From the IMG/VR virus record IMGVR_UViG_3300010388_000228, positions 1 to 64,000 of that record: a stretch of DNA of 64,000 nucleotides; one strand, given 5' to 3'. The notes beneath the pieces are model-generated. The model was not told where the DNA came from. It made no database searches and worked only from the letters and a program-made list of their open reading frames with translations. The stretch comes from a virus. Numbering within the stretch: the first letter of the stretch is position 1; every line of letters starts with the position of its first letter. Of the stretch, positions 7,287 to 13,344 are shown piece after piece. Position numbers and translations under genes: made by a program.

Positions 7287-7510
7287 TTGAACAAGCACCT
7301 CGATCCCCTAAACTATACAGAGACGAAGCATTCCTGTGGGTTTGGACTTGCTCACACAATAACAAATACGACTGGCAACTTCCAATCAGACACGACGCTA
7401 GCGACGGCTGGAATAGCTGGAATGCTTACAAATTGAATATGTTTGAACACGACAAATCGTACGAATGGATGCACTGGCCAATCACACCCGTGAGAACTAC
7501 TAATGATTGA
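7283..7510 (+). CDS. Array protein 25
   Basis: 75 residues starting at 7283 (MIEQAPRS). Core YRDEAFLWVWTCSHNNKYDWQLPIRHD has Q for R and I for T in the WRLPT motif. End ITPVRTTND. 8-base overlap with the next gene. Confidence 0.85.
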   Translation: MIEQAPRSPKLYRDEAFLWVWTCSHNNKYDWQLPIRHDASDGWNSWNAYKLNMFEHDKSYEWMHWPITPVRTTND

Positions 7511-7709
7511 ACAAGCACCAAAACTTAAACAAGAGCTGGATTATGACGAAGCTTGGCTTTACTGCGCCACACTAACCCACAATAACAAATACGACTGGCG
7601 CCTCCCTACACATAAAGAATACATGAGCCACGAACACATCGTAGGTTGGTTTAAACACAGAGATAGCTGGGGAGACTTCCCAATTATACCCGTGAGAGAC
7701 AAACTATGA
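7503..7709 (+). CDS. Array protein 26 (consensus-like)
   Basis: 68 residues and the closest to the family consensus: LDYDEAWLYCATLTHNNKYDW, RLPTHKEY, IIPVRDKL. Confidence 0.85.
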   Translation: MIEQAPKLKQELDYDEAWLYCATLTHNNKYDWRLPTHKEYMSHEHIVGWFKHRDSWGDFPIIPVRDKL

Positions 7710-7954
7710 TTATCGAACAAGCTCCCCCATCACTCCAACCCCTGTCTATAGAAGATACCTTCTTATACACTATAACTTGCTCACACAACAACAAACACGA
7801 CTGGCGTCTCCCCACCCATAAAGAGGTAGCTTACTATGCTTTGAACAACTGCTGGCGCAATATTGATAGCGACGATAACAATGACTGGGCTAAGACTAGA
7901 TGGCACAATTGGAGTTCTCGCTATGTGTGTATCCCCGTGAGAGACAAACTATGA
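7706..7954 (+). CDS. Array protein 27
   Basis: 82 residues, MIIEQAPPS (one inserted residue). Core LSIEDTFLYTITCSHNNKHDW, RLPTHKEV, end CIPVRDKL. The variable stretch is tryptophan-rich (CWRN, WAKTRWHNW). Confidence 0.85.
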   Translation: MIIEQAPPSLQPLSIEDTFLYTITCSHNNKHDWRLPTHKEVAYYALNNCWRNIDSDDNNDWAKTRWHNWSSRYVCIPVRDKL

Positions 7955-8190
7955 AAGAAACCGCCATACAATCTAAACATAAACAAACCCAAGACGAAGC
8001 GTTCTTGTACATTATAACCTGTACACATAACAATCATTACGACTGGAGATTCCCTACTATATACGAATTTATATATAGTGGATTTTTTACTAATCGAGAT
8101 GTTTGGAATATTGAGAATGTGAATAATCCGTATCTTAATATAGTAAAAGTGAAATATATGACTCTTCCTATTAGAGATATAAAGAGATAA
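7951..8190 (+). CDS. Array protein 28 (last member)
   Basis: 79 residues from the ATGA at 7951 (MKETAIQSK). Core QTQDEAFLYIITCTHNNHYDW, RFPTIYEF, end TLPIRDIKR. It ends with a TAA that overlaps no further gene. About 590 bp without an evident gene follow. Confidence 0.85.
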   Translation: MKETAIQSKHKQTQDEAFLYIITCTHNNHYDWRFPTIYEFIYSGFFTNRDVWNIENVNNPYLNIVKVKYMTLPIRDIKR

Positions 8191-8712
8191 TGCAACACAT
8201 CCATTGCATACACATACTATAGTAAGAATAACGATAATAATAACTCTTTACATACCATAACACACTATAGTATAATAAGCAATAGTTACAGCAATCCAAA
8301 CTATAGTAACAGTAAACGCTATAGTATAATAAGTATGCCTAACTATCCACACTATAGTATAGACTATAGTGATAATACTAATGATCCACGCTATAGTAAG
8401 AGAATCATAGAGGTTCCCTATAGTAGCGTATAAGAGAACCCTGACTATAGTAAAAACTATAGTATAGAGATGAAAGCGAGGCCTGCAAAAAATTTTTTGA
8501 AAAAGGTTAACAATAGATGAGGCCTATGGTGGTTACAGGAGATATTGTTAACCAATGGCAGCAGGCCTGCAGGAATTATGAGGTTTTTGGAGGTTTTGGC
8601 AAAAGTATGACGCAAGTATGGTGGTATTCATTGTAGCTATGCCGTCCAACCACCCATTCCTGCTATATCGTTACAGTTATATTACAGTGGTAAAATTGTG
8701 CCAAAACAGTGC
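8191..8712. other. Gene-free region with palindrome cluster and inverted repeat
   Basis: About 520 bp without a convincing ORF. It holds ten nCTATAGT octamers (8217-8463), three AGGCCTgc blocks (8479, 8519, 8563) and an 11-bp inverted repeat, GGTTAACAATA (8505-8515) with TATTGTTAACC (8543-8553). No U-run terminator was found directly after the array. Confidence 0.6.
8217..8463. repeat. Cluster of ten nCTATAGT octamers
   Basis: Copies begin at 8217, 8264, 8300, 8319, 8351, 8363, 8390, 8417, 8444 and 8456. Seven or more are the perfect palindrome ACTATAGT, and copies from 8363 to 8444 are spaced exactly 27 bp. The phasing resembles iterons or operator arrays, so it may be a replication origin or repressor cluster. 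The function is inferred. Confidence 0.6.
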
Positions 8713-8768
8713 TTTACAATACCAAAACAGTGTGCTATACTATGCACATATTAACAAACTAACTGGAG
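8713..8768 (+). promoter_or_regulatory. Sigma70 promoter and RBS for the 56-residue membrane protein
   Basis: TTTACA 8713-8718, 17-bp spacer, TATACT 8736-8741. TGGAG at 8764-8768 precedes the ATG at 8778. Confidence 0.75.
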
Positions 8769-8777
8769 CGTACCAAA

Positions 8778-8948
8778 ATGCACTTAATATTTGAACTTAT
8801 TGGTCTTGTATTCCTAGCAGCCATCTCTATAGCGTTGCTTGCCACAATACTATTAGTAATAGGCGCAGTCGGATTATTTCAAACACACAATCCATTGTTT
8901 GTACTACCATTGTTATTTGGTGTAATGCTTGCAAGCGCGTTGGATTAA
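8778..8948 (+). CDS. Small two-span membrane protein
   Basis: 56 residues (MHLIFELIGLVFLAAISIAL...), almost entirely hydrophobic. There are two candidate transmembrane segments, at about residues 5-34 and 39-52, with short QTHN between them. It is the first gene behind a consensus early promoter, so it is probably made at once after infection and inserted in the host membrane. A holin-like or superinfection-exclusion role is possible but not supported by homology. Confidence 0.65.
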   Translation: MHLIFELIGLVFLAAISIALLATILLVIGAVGLFQTHNPLFVLPLLFGVMLASALD

Positions 8949-8955
8949 AAACCAG

Positions 8956-9015
8956 TTGACACTCTATACTATACTATAGTATAATAAACACTTACTAACA
9001 CACAATGCGGAGCGC
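8956..9015 (+). promoter_or_regulatory. Sigma70 promoter of the AAA ATPase gene
   Basis: TTGACA 8956-8961, 18-bp spacer, TATAAT 8980-8985, with a CTATAGT octamer overlapping the -10. GCGGAG lies before the ATG at 9019. Confidence 0.7.
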
Positions 9016-9018
9016 AAT

Positions 9019-9897
9019 ATGCAACAACCAATAGCTAAACCCCAAATGATTACTATAGACACTCTTAAGTCAACTCGTACTATAGCGCAAAGACCAGCCG
9101 AACCAGTATCACACGAAACAGATGAAGAGATTGTAGAACGATTGCGTACACGGTTTGCCATACTAGATAACATGACTCGTGCAGTAAAGAAAGGTGATGT
9201 GCGAGCAATGATTGTAAGTGGACCTCCGGGCGTAGGTAAGTCACATGGTATTGAAACAGTGTTATCTAGACACGATGTATTCGCTACTATAGCGCAAGAT
9301 GACAGCTTAAAGAAGTATGAGATTGCTAAAGGTAACATTAGCGCGTTAGGACTGTACCAGATGCTGTGGAACTTCAAAGACCATCGCTCTATAGTAGTGT
9401 TTGATGACTGCGATAGTGTATTGTTTGATGATATCGCGTTAAACCTGTTAAAAGCAGCATTGGACACAGGGCGCAAGCGTACTATCAGTTGGCACACAGA
9501 GTCACGCATACTAAAAGAAGCAGGGATTCCAAACAGTTTTGACTTTGAAGGTGGATGTATATTCATTACAAATGTTAAGTTTGACCATGTACGTAGTAAG
9601 AAGTTAAAGGACCATTTAGAAGCGTTAGAGTCACGGTGCCACTACTTGGATCTCACTATAGATACAGAGCGCGAAAAGATGTTACGCATCAAGCAAATCG
9701 TAGGGGATGGAATGCTTGATAAGTATGAGTTCGTCAATGGCGAAGCGGACGAAGTAGTACAGTATATAGACGCGCATAGAAAGAAGATGCGTGAGTTAAG
9801 TTTGCGTATGGTTCTTAAGGTTGCCGACTTGCGTAAGAGCATGCCAAACAACTGGGAGACTGTAGCTTCCATTACATGTATGCGACCACAACGATAA
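9019..9897 (+). CDS. AAA-family ATPase
   Basis: 292 residues. Walker A GPPGVGKS at 68-75 and Walker B IVVFDDCD at 125-132 define a P-loop AAA domain. A sensor-1-like FITN lies near 184 and arginine-rich segments follow (ESRCHY, MRELSLRM). The combination resembles the stand-alone AAA ATPases common in large marine myophages, whose partner proteins are generally unknown; clamp-loader or helicase-loader roles are possible. It has its own promoter and is followed by three hairpins that include a terminator. Confidence 0.8.
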   Translation: MQQPIAKPQMITIDTLKSTRTIAQRPAEPVSHETDEEIVERLRTRFAILDNMTRAVKKGDVRAMIVSGPPGVGKSHGIETVLSRHDVFATIAQDDSLKKYEIAKGNISALGLYQMLWNFKDHRSIVVFDDCDSVLFDDIALNLLKAALDTGRKRTISWHTESRILKEAGIPNSFDFEGGCIFITNVKFDHVRSKKLKDHLEALESRCHYLDLTIDTEREKMLRIKQIVGDGMLDKYEFVNGEADEVVQYIDAHRKKMRELSLRMVLKVADLRKSMPNNWETVASITCMRPQR

Positions 9898-9916
9898 TAA
9901 GAATCGCATATAATTA

Positions 9917-9949
9917 AGAATACTATTGATTCGCTCCCAATAGTATTCT
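9917..9949 (+). promoter_or_regulatory. Hairpin 1 of three with an identical loop
   Basis: A 12-bp perfect stem (9917-9928 with 9938-9949) closes the loop ATTCGCTCC (9929-9937). The same nine-base loop closes the next two hairpins, whose stems are unrelated. Confidence 0.7.
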
Positions 9950-9951
9950 AC

Positions 9952-9984
9952 ACTATAGTATAGATTCGCTCCCTATACTATAGT
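9952..9984 (+). promoter_or_regulatory. Hairpin 2 of three with an identical loop
   Basis: A 12-bp perfect stem (ACTATAGTATAG with its complement) closes the loop ATTCGCTCC at 9964-9972. The stem incorporates the CTATAGT octamer. Confidence 0.7.
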
Positions 9985-9992
9985 AAACTCTC

Positions 9993-10034
9993 AAAGCTCA
10001 CTTTAGATTCGCTCCCTAAAGTGAGCTTTTTCTT
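9993..10034 (+). terminator. Rho-independent terminator, hairpin 3 with the shared loop
   Basis: A 14-bp perfect stem (9993-10006 with 10016-10029) closes the loop ATTCGCTCC (10007-10015) and runs into TTTTTCTTTAT. It is a convincing intrinsic terminator for the AAA ATPase transcript. Confidence 0.8.
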
Positions 10035-10367
10035 TATATTAAAAACCAGACCCTGTACTCTGGTACTAGGTCGGTCTATAAACGTGAAAAACGGCAAAAA
10101 CATGGTGTTGCAGACCGCTAACGACGCGGGCCAAAAACCAAAGATGAGTCTTAAATATAGGAGCCTGGACTAGTAATAGGCCCCGCTGTGCAGTTATACT
10201 CATATGCGTATATGCGTGTATTATTACACTATAGTGTATCATAGCGTAAAATGCGCTGTAATGCGTTACACGCGCTGGTGCGTACTTATGCTATAGTATG
10301 TTATGCGCTTATAATATAACACGCTACACACGCACATACAAGCGAGCGTATACGAGTAACAAAGTTC
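10035..10367. other. Gene-free stretch with possible structured RNA
   Basis: There is no convincing ORF. At 10045-10125 nested helices can be drawn: ACCAGA with TCTGGT, then GTCGGTCT with AGACCG and CGAC enclosing two small hairpins, AACATGGTGTT and CGTGAAAAACG. The 10190-10330 part is an alternation of TATA and GCG blocks with one GGCCCCGCTG copy at 10179. Confidence 0.35.
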
Positions 10368-10396
10368 TTTACAGACCCCGCTGTATATGTTATACT
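10368..10396 (+). promoter_or_regulatory. Sigma70 promoter with GRCCCCGCTG in its spacer
   Basis: TTTACA 10368-10373, 17-bp spacer, TATACT 10391-10396. The repeated decamer GACCCCGCTG occupies the spacer (10374-10383). Confidence 0.7.
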
Positions 10397-10429
10397 ATGT
10401 ACTTACTAACAACAACTGCGGAGCACGCA

Positions 10430-10732
10430 ATGAAGTTATGCAATGTACCACAAGACTTATTAGCAAAGCAAGCAATGATAGATACTATTCCAGACATGAT
10501 TTGGATAGCACTAATAGTAACCTTGCTTAGTGGACTATACTATATGTATAAGAGGTTACGGGCAGATGATGCATTAGATCCAAAGGATGATGTAGCAATG
10601 GGATTCTTTCTTATAGTATTAACTATCGGCGGAGCACTGTTGTCAGCCGAGTTGCTCAAACATATCATAACCGCATTCCTTAATCCAGAGTATGCAGCAA
10701 TGGTTAAGTTTACTGCAGAGTGCGTCAAATGA
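10430..10732 (+). CDS. Two-span membrane protein
   Basis: 100 residues from the ATG at 10430, preceded by GCGGAG. An upstream in-frame start would lie inside the promoter. Hydrophobic spans lie at about residues 25-42 (IWIALIVTLLSGLYYMY) and 58-80 (MGFFLIVLTIGGALLSAELL), separated by a charged loop KRLRADDALDPKDD. It overlaps the secreted transglycosylase by ATGA, so the pair may form an envelope-acting or lysis unit. A holin role is possible. Confidence 0.7.
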   Translation: MKLCNVPQDLLAKQAMIDTIPDMIWIALIVTLLSGLYYMYKRLRADDALDPKDDVAMGFFLIVLTIGGALLSAELLKHIITAFLNPEYAAMVKFTAECVK

Positions 10733-11277
10733 TCCGCGCTGCCATTCTCGCTACTATAGTAGTAATGCCGATACATGCGGATGTGTATCGGTATACAGGA
10801 GCAGATGGGAGAGTTTGGTTAACTGATCATCCACAAGAGATCGCAACATCTGCCAAACCTACTACTATAGTAAAGAAACCGGAGACTCGCCCACTAACTC
10901 GATGGGAGATCAACCACTATGTTCATGCTGCGGCAAAGAAGTATGGAGTGGATGAGAAGTTAGTTCATGCAGTCATTAAAACGGAAAGTACATATCGTAA
11001 ATCGGCTGTAAGTAAGAAGGGAGCAGCTGGATTGATGCAGCTGATGCCAGCAACGGCAGAGCGATTTGGTGTGAGTGATCGGATGGATGAGCGGCAGAAC
11101 ATAGAGGGCGGAGTCCGGTTCCTAAGGTTCTTGCTCGATACATTCAAAGATACCAAACTAGCGGTTGCCGGATACAATGCGGGCGAGCATGCGGTAATGC
11201 GACATAAGAACCGGATTCCACCATATCCGGAAACCCGAAACTATGTGGGATTGGTAATGGCGGCATACACTGAATAA
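10729..11277 (+). CDS. Secreted lytic transglycosylase (SLT family)
   Basis: 182 residues. A signal peptide (MIRAAILATIVVMPIHA) is followed by a DUF4124-like stretch (VYRYTGADGRVWLTDHP, residues 19-35) and a family-1 SLT domain. Catalytic Glu86 sits in IKTES; GLMQLMPATA (101-110) and AGYNAGEHAV (147-156) are classic SLT motifs. It should cleave peptidoglycan glycan strands in the periplasm, releasing anhydromuropeptides. The start is the ATG in the ATGA overlap at 10729. The early-type promoter and the signal peptide suggest a secreted cell-wall enzyme rather than a virion-borne one. It may act in lysis or as a host-wall modifier. Confidence 0.88.
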   Translation: MIRAAILATIVVMPIHADVYRYTGADGRVWLTDHPQEIATSAKPTTIVKKPETRPLTRWEINHYVHAAAKKYGVDEKLVHAVIKTESTYRKSAVSKKGAAGLMQLMPATAERFGVSDRMDERQNIEGGVRFLRFLLDTFKDTKLAVAGYNAGEHAVMRHKNRIPPYPETRNYVGLVMAAYTE

Positions 11278-11285
11278 CAAACCAG

Positions 11286-11314
11286 TTGACAACCAATGCG
11301 TAGTTTGCTATACT
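11286..11314 (+). promoter_or_regulatory. Sigma70 promoter of the 29-residue membrane peptide
   Basis: TTGACA 11286-11291, 17-bp spacer, TATACT 11309-11314. GAGGAG lies upstream of the ATG at 11349. Confidence 0.7.
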
Positions 11315-11348
11315 ATGCGTGTACTATATATAAGAGGAGCAAGCAATA

Positions 11349-11438
11349 ATGTCGTTTTTATATAATTTCGCAGTGTTTACTACTATAGTATTACTAAGTG
11401 TAATCGCGTTATTGAACTGGTATGAGTTAGTGATTTAA
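11349..11438 (+). CDS. 29-residue single-span membrane peptide
   Basis: MSFLYNFAVFTTIVLLSVIA then LLNWYELVI. It is a single hydrophobic span with a consensus promoter and a good RBS (GAGGAG) of its own, which argues it is real despite its size. It is possibly a modulator of a host membrane protein. No family was recognised. Confidence 0.6.
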   Translation: MSFLYNFAVFTTIVLLSVIALLNWYELVI

Positions 11439-11445
11439 AAAGTTC

Positions 11446-11474
11446 TTTACAAACCAAAGTTAGTTTGTTATACT
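11446..11474 (+). promoter_or_regulatory. Sigma70 promoter
   Basis: TTTACA 11446-11451, 17 bp, TATACT 11469-11474, then GCGGAG before the ATG at 11508. Confidence 0.7.
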
Positions 11475-11507
11475 ATACACTTACTAACAAGCAATGCGGA
11501 GCGTACA

Positions 11508-11696
11508 ATGTATAAACTAACACTTACTACCACAAGCAAGCATCCAGTAATTATTTACTTTGGTGCCAACGGTATCGCAGTATCACCAAGTGACATGTTC
11601 ACTTATGTGTATGTAAATGGCAACAGCTGGCAAACAGAAGAATCAGCTGAGTCGATCGAAGCGCGTATTGATGCAGCGATTGCGGCACGTGGTTAA
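11508..11696 (+). CDS. Small hypothetical protein
   Basis: 62 residues, MYKLTLTTTSKHPVII. Predicted beta-strands (VIIYFGANGIAV, FTYVYVNGNSW) are followed by a helical tail (ESIEARIDAAIAARG). It is monocistronic, with its own promoter. Function unknown. Confidence 0.7.
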   Translation: MYKLTLTTTSKHPVIIYFGANGIAVSPSDMFTYVYVNGNSWQTEESAESIEARIDAAIAARG

Positions 11697-11704
11697 CAAA
11701 CTAC

Positions 11705-11761
11705 TTGCAAAATGTTTTAAAACGTGTATAATATGTAACAAGTTAGCAAGCAAGCTAACTA
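11705..11761 (+). promoter_or_regulatory. Promoter with 5'-end leader hairpin
   Basis: TTGCAA 11705-11710, 16 bp, TATAAT 11727-11732. AGTTAGC (11741-11747) pairs with GCTAACT (11754-11760) around AAGCAA, placing a hairpin at the expected 5' end of the mRNA. Confidence 0.65.
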
Positions 11762-11804
11762 GCAGTAAAACAACTTAACTTTTCTATTTTTTGGAGCGTA
11801 CAAT

Positions 11805-12167
11805 ATGTCAAAAGTAATCACAGTTGCAACAGTTGAAAAAACATTCACATTCGCTGGCGTTAGCGACCTCAACGGTGTGTACAAAATCCGCTTTGCTAAC
11901 AGCGCGGATCGTGTGAAAGTGTTACACCGCAATGGGCACTTAGACATTCGCTTAGTAGCGTTAGCGGGTGCAATGACTAAATATGAAGCAGCAATGGCAA
12001 TCAAAGACTTAGAGGAGTTCGCGGACTTAGATGCACAACAAGCATTCGATGACTTCTTTAGCAAAACTGCTATCGTTACTCCCAAAACTGCTGTAATTGA
12101 GACAGCAGATGATGTAGACTATGCGGCAGCAGCAGATGCATTGGAAGCTGAGTTAGCGACAGCATAA
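11805..12167 (+). CDS. Early protein, KIRF family member 1
   Basis: 120 residues. It shares a pattern with the proteins at 17662 and 19551(-): F.GVSDLNGVYKIRF..S, then GHLDIRLVAL, and a C-terminal helical part with A..AF.DFFSK. The N-terminal half looks beta-rich and the C-terminal half alpha-helical and acidic. The duplication within the early region suggests a useful dose or divergence against host targets. TTGGAGCG precedes the start. Function unknown. Confidence 0.75.
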   Translation: MSKVITVATVEKTFTFAGVSDLNGVYKIRFANSADRVKVLHRNGHLDIRLVALAGAMTKYEAAMAIKDLEEFADLDAQQAFDDFFSKTAIVTPKTAVIETADDVDYAAAADALEAELATA

Positions 12168-12174
12168 GGTAATA

Positions 12175-12208
12175 GGCCCCGCTGTATGTATATGTGCGGC
12201 GGGGCGAC
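12175..12208 (+). promoter_or_regulatory. GGCCCCGCTG element forming a leader hairpin
   Basis: GCCCCGC (12176-12182) can pair with GCGGGGC (about 12199-12206) in the leader of the small acidic protein. This copy of the decamer is part of a stem. Confidence 0.5.
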
Positions 12209-12231
12209 TTAACTACTTAGTTGGAGTTGTT

Positions 12232-12405
12232 ATGGATACTATAGAGCAAAACTTAACAGAGCAATTGGCAATACTTCAAACACGCAGTGCGACCTTAATG
12301 CAAGAGCGCAAAGAGTTCTTTGCTGAAATGTATGAAGATTGGGAAAACGAGATAGATGATGCATATGAACCAATAGCCTGGTACGACATGTGGGACGATG
12401 AGTAA
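12232..12405 (+). CDS. Small acidic helical protein
   Basis: 57 residues, MDTIEQNLTEQLAILQ, highly acidic towards the end (WENEIDDAYEP, MWDDE). TTGGAG lies upstream. It may be a DNA-mimic-like or inhibitor protein by charge alone, but no homology is recognised. A poly-C tract follows its stop. Confidence 0.6.
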   Translation: MDTIEQNLTEQLAILQTRSATLMQERKEFFAEMYEDWENEIDDAYEPIAWYDMWDDE

Positions 12406-12409
12406 CCGG

Positions 12410-12440
12410 CAATCCGACCGACCTCCCCCCCCCCCGGATA
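12410..12440 (+). repeat. Poly-C tract 1 (C11)
   Basis: Eleven C at 12425-12435 lie in the pattern CCGACC..C(n)GG, flanked by ATCCG and CGGAT, which can pair. Two other copies occur at 15923 and 16925. Such runs are prone to slippage. Confidence 0.7.
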
Positions 12441-12491
12441 GACCCCGCTGCTTACACACGCGTGTGCGGGCGCGTATGATGTATAAAGTTC

Positions 12492-12520
12492 TTTACAAAC
12501 CATGTGTTATACTGTATAAT
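12492..12520 (+). promoter_or_regulatory. Sigma70 promoter
   Basis: TTTACA 12492-12497, 17 bp, TATAAT 12515-12520, upstream of the ATG at 12553. The RBS is weak (ACAGCGTG). Confidence 0.7.
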
Positions 12521-12552
12521 ATGTTTTTTAACTACTACAGCGTGCTACTACT

Positions 12553-12810
12553 ATGTCAAAATACAATGTATCATTAAACGCCAAACTTAAAGCATACAAG
12601 CAAGCCGAAGCGGAGGCAGCTGCCCAAAAGCCAAAGCGCCTAGTATCAATAGAGACCGCCCGCCAAATCCGTTCGCTCCGCTCTCAATTGAGTGCCGCGC
12701 GTGTCAACTCTAAGCAGTATCTTGAGATCAACACACAGCTAAACCGTATATACATTGCGGAGATGGCACTTGATGAAGCGTTTGAGAAAGCGCAGTTAGA
12801 AGCCGCATAG
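12553..12810 (+). CDS. Small helical protein, paralogue of the 13732 gene
   Basis: 85 residues, rich in alanine, lysine and glutamate. The C-terminal part (ETARQIRSLRSQLSAARVNS, KQYLEINTQLNRIYIAEMALDEA) aligns with the protein at 13732 (SAARIKYINMLTRQLR, KPYLELNDAINKFYKEELEAADA). It is probably a two-helix coiled coil. Function unknown. Confidence 0.7.
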   Translation: MSKYNVSLNAKLKAYKQAEAEAAAQKPKRLVSIETARQIRSLRSQLSAARVNSKQYLEINTQLNRIYIAEMALDEAFEKAQLEAA

Positions 12811-12843
12811 TATAGATATACCGGCAGGCGGTTAACAAAGTTC

Positions 12844-12872
12844 TTTACAAACCGCCTGCTATGCTTTATAAT
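12844..12872 (+). promoter_or_regulatory. Sigma70 promoter
   Basis: TTTACA 12844-12849, 17 bp, TATAAT 12867-12872. CGGAGCG precedes the ATG at 12904. Confidence 0.7.
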
Positions 12873-12903
12873 ATACACTTACTAAACAACAACGGAGCGT
12901 CAA

Positions 12904-13251
12904 ATGCACCCATATAACCAAGCTAAAATTAACATGTCAGCTGCCAATAATGCTATTATTGCGCAGTACAATTGGACTATCAGTAAAACTACAGCAATAT
13001 ATATGGTTGCTGATTATGAGTTTGCTGAAGAATGGGCGCAGGACTTTATGACACATCCAGCACACATTGACAAAAAGATTAAAGCGATATACAATGCTTT
13101 TCCGGACAAACACGAGCTATGGAACAATAACACGTTGAAAGCGCAGTTAGTAGAGAAAGTTGAAGCGCATACGGACTTAGTGGATTACATTAACGGGCTG
13201 TTACGAAACGCTGAGTTCGTTGAGTGCTGTGCGCAAGGTGAGGGGTTGTAG
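12904..13251 (+). CDS. Early protein, EEW..HP family member 1
   Basis: 115 residues. From about residue 40 it matches the protein at 16050: MVADYEFAEEWAQDFMTHPAHI against MLADEGYAEEW..EHPVHI, later LVDYINGLLRNAEFVECC and G.GL at the end. It is acidic and helical. The pair marks an early-gene duplication. Function unknown. Confidence 0.75.
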   Translation: MHPYNQAKINMSAANNAIIAQYNWTISKTTAIYMVADYEFAEEWAQDFMTHPAHIDKKIKAIYNAFPDKHELWNNNTLKAQLVEKVEAHTDLVDYINGLLRNAEFVECCAQGEGL

Positions 13252-13264
13252 AGTAAAATACCAT

Positions 13265-13321
13265 TTGCTAACTTGCGTTTAGTTTGCTATACTATGTGCA
13301 AGTTAGCAATAACGCTAACTT
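13265..13321 (+). promoter_or_regulatory. Promoter with AATAAC leader hairpin
   Basis: TTGCTA 13265-13270, 17 bp, TATACT 13288-13293. AAGTTAGC (13300-13307), loop AATAAC, GCTAACTT (13314-13321). The hairpin starts about 7 bases after the -10, at the likely transcript 5' end. Confidence 0.7.
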
Positions 13322-13344
13322 ATAACTATAGCGTGTAAACTACT

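Larger units (their letters stand above)
974..8190 (+). repeat. Tandem array of 28 overlapping mini DUF1566/Lcl_C-like genes
   Basis: Twenty-eight consecutive short ORFs (29 domains) share one pattern: MIE.AP near the start, a central (Y/F)DeAwLYcaTlTHnnKYDWRLPT..E block, a variable W-containing stretch and a final PVRD-like end. The WRLPT..E and terminal PVR pairing is the signature of DUF1566/Lcl C-terminal domains, which adopt a C-type-lectin/FGE-like fold; here only the core is left. All cistrons overlap (4, 7, 8 or about 11 bases) and no internal promoter or terminator is visible, so the run reads as a single transcript. Similarity is seen directly; fold and function are inferred. Confidence 0.85.

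Noticed and set aside
974-8190. Diversity-generating retroelement acting on the C-lectin-like array
   Set aside because: DGR targets use this fold, but no reverse transcriptase, template repeat or adenine-biased variation is visible in the window. Variation looks like duplication and recombination.
974-8190. Array ORFs as pieces of one long gene broken by frameshifts
   Set aside because: Each unit has its own start, the same N- and C-terminal signatures and a conserved overlap with an upstream RBS, which random frameshifts would not give.
8217-8463. CRISPR array
   Set aside because: The repeated element is only 7-8 bp and the spacing is irregular over part of the cluster; no cas genes.
8964-9566. 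Minus-strand ORF of 200 codons opposite the AAA ATPase
   Set aside because: It lies entirely over the ATPase gene and its promoter, has no RBS and shows no domain; it is a shadow of the real gene.
10045-10145. tRNA gene
   Set aside because: Some helices can be drawn, but there is no cloverleaf, T-loop GTTC motif or acceptor stem.
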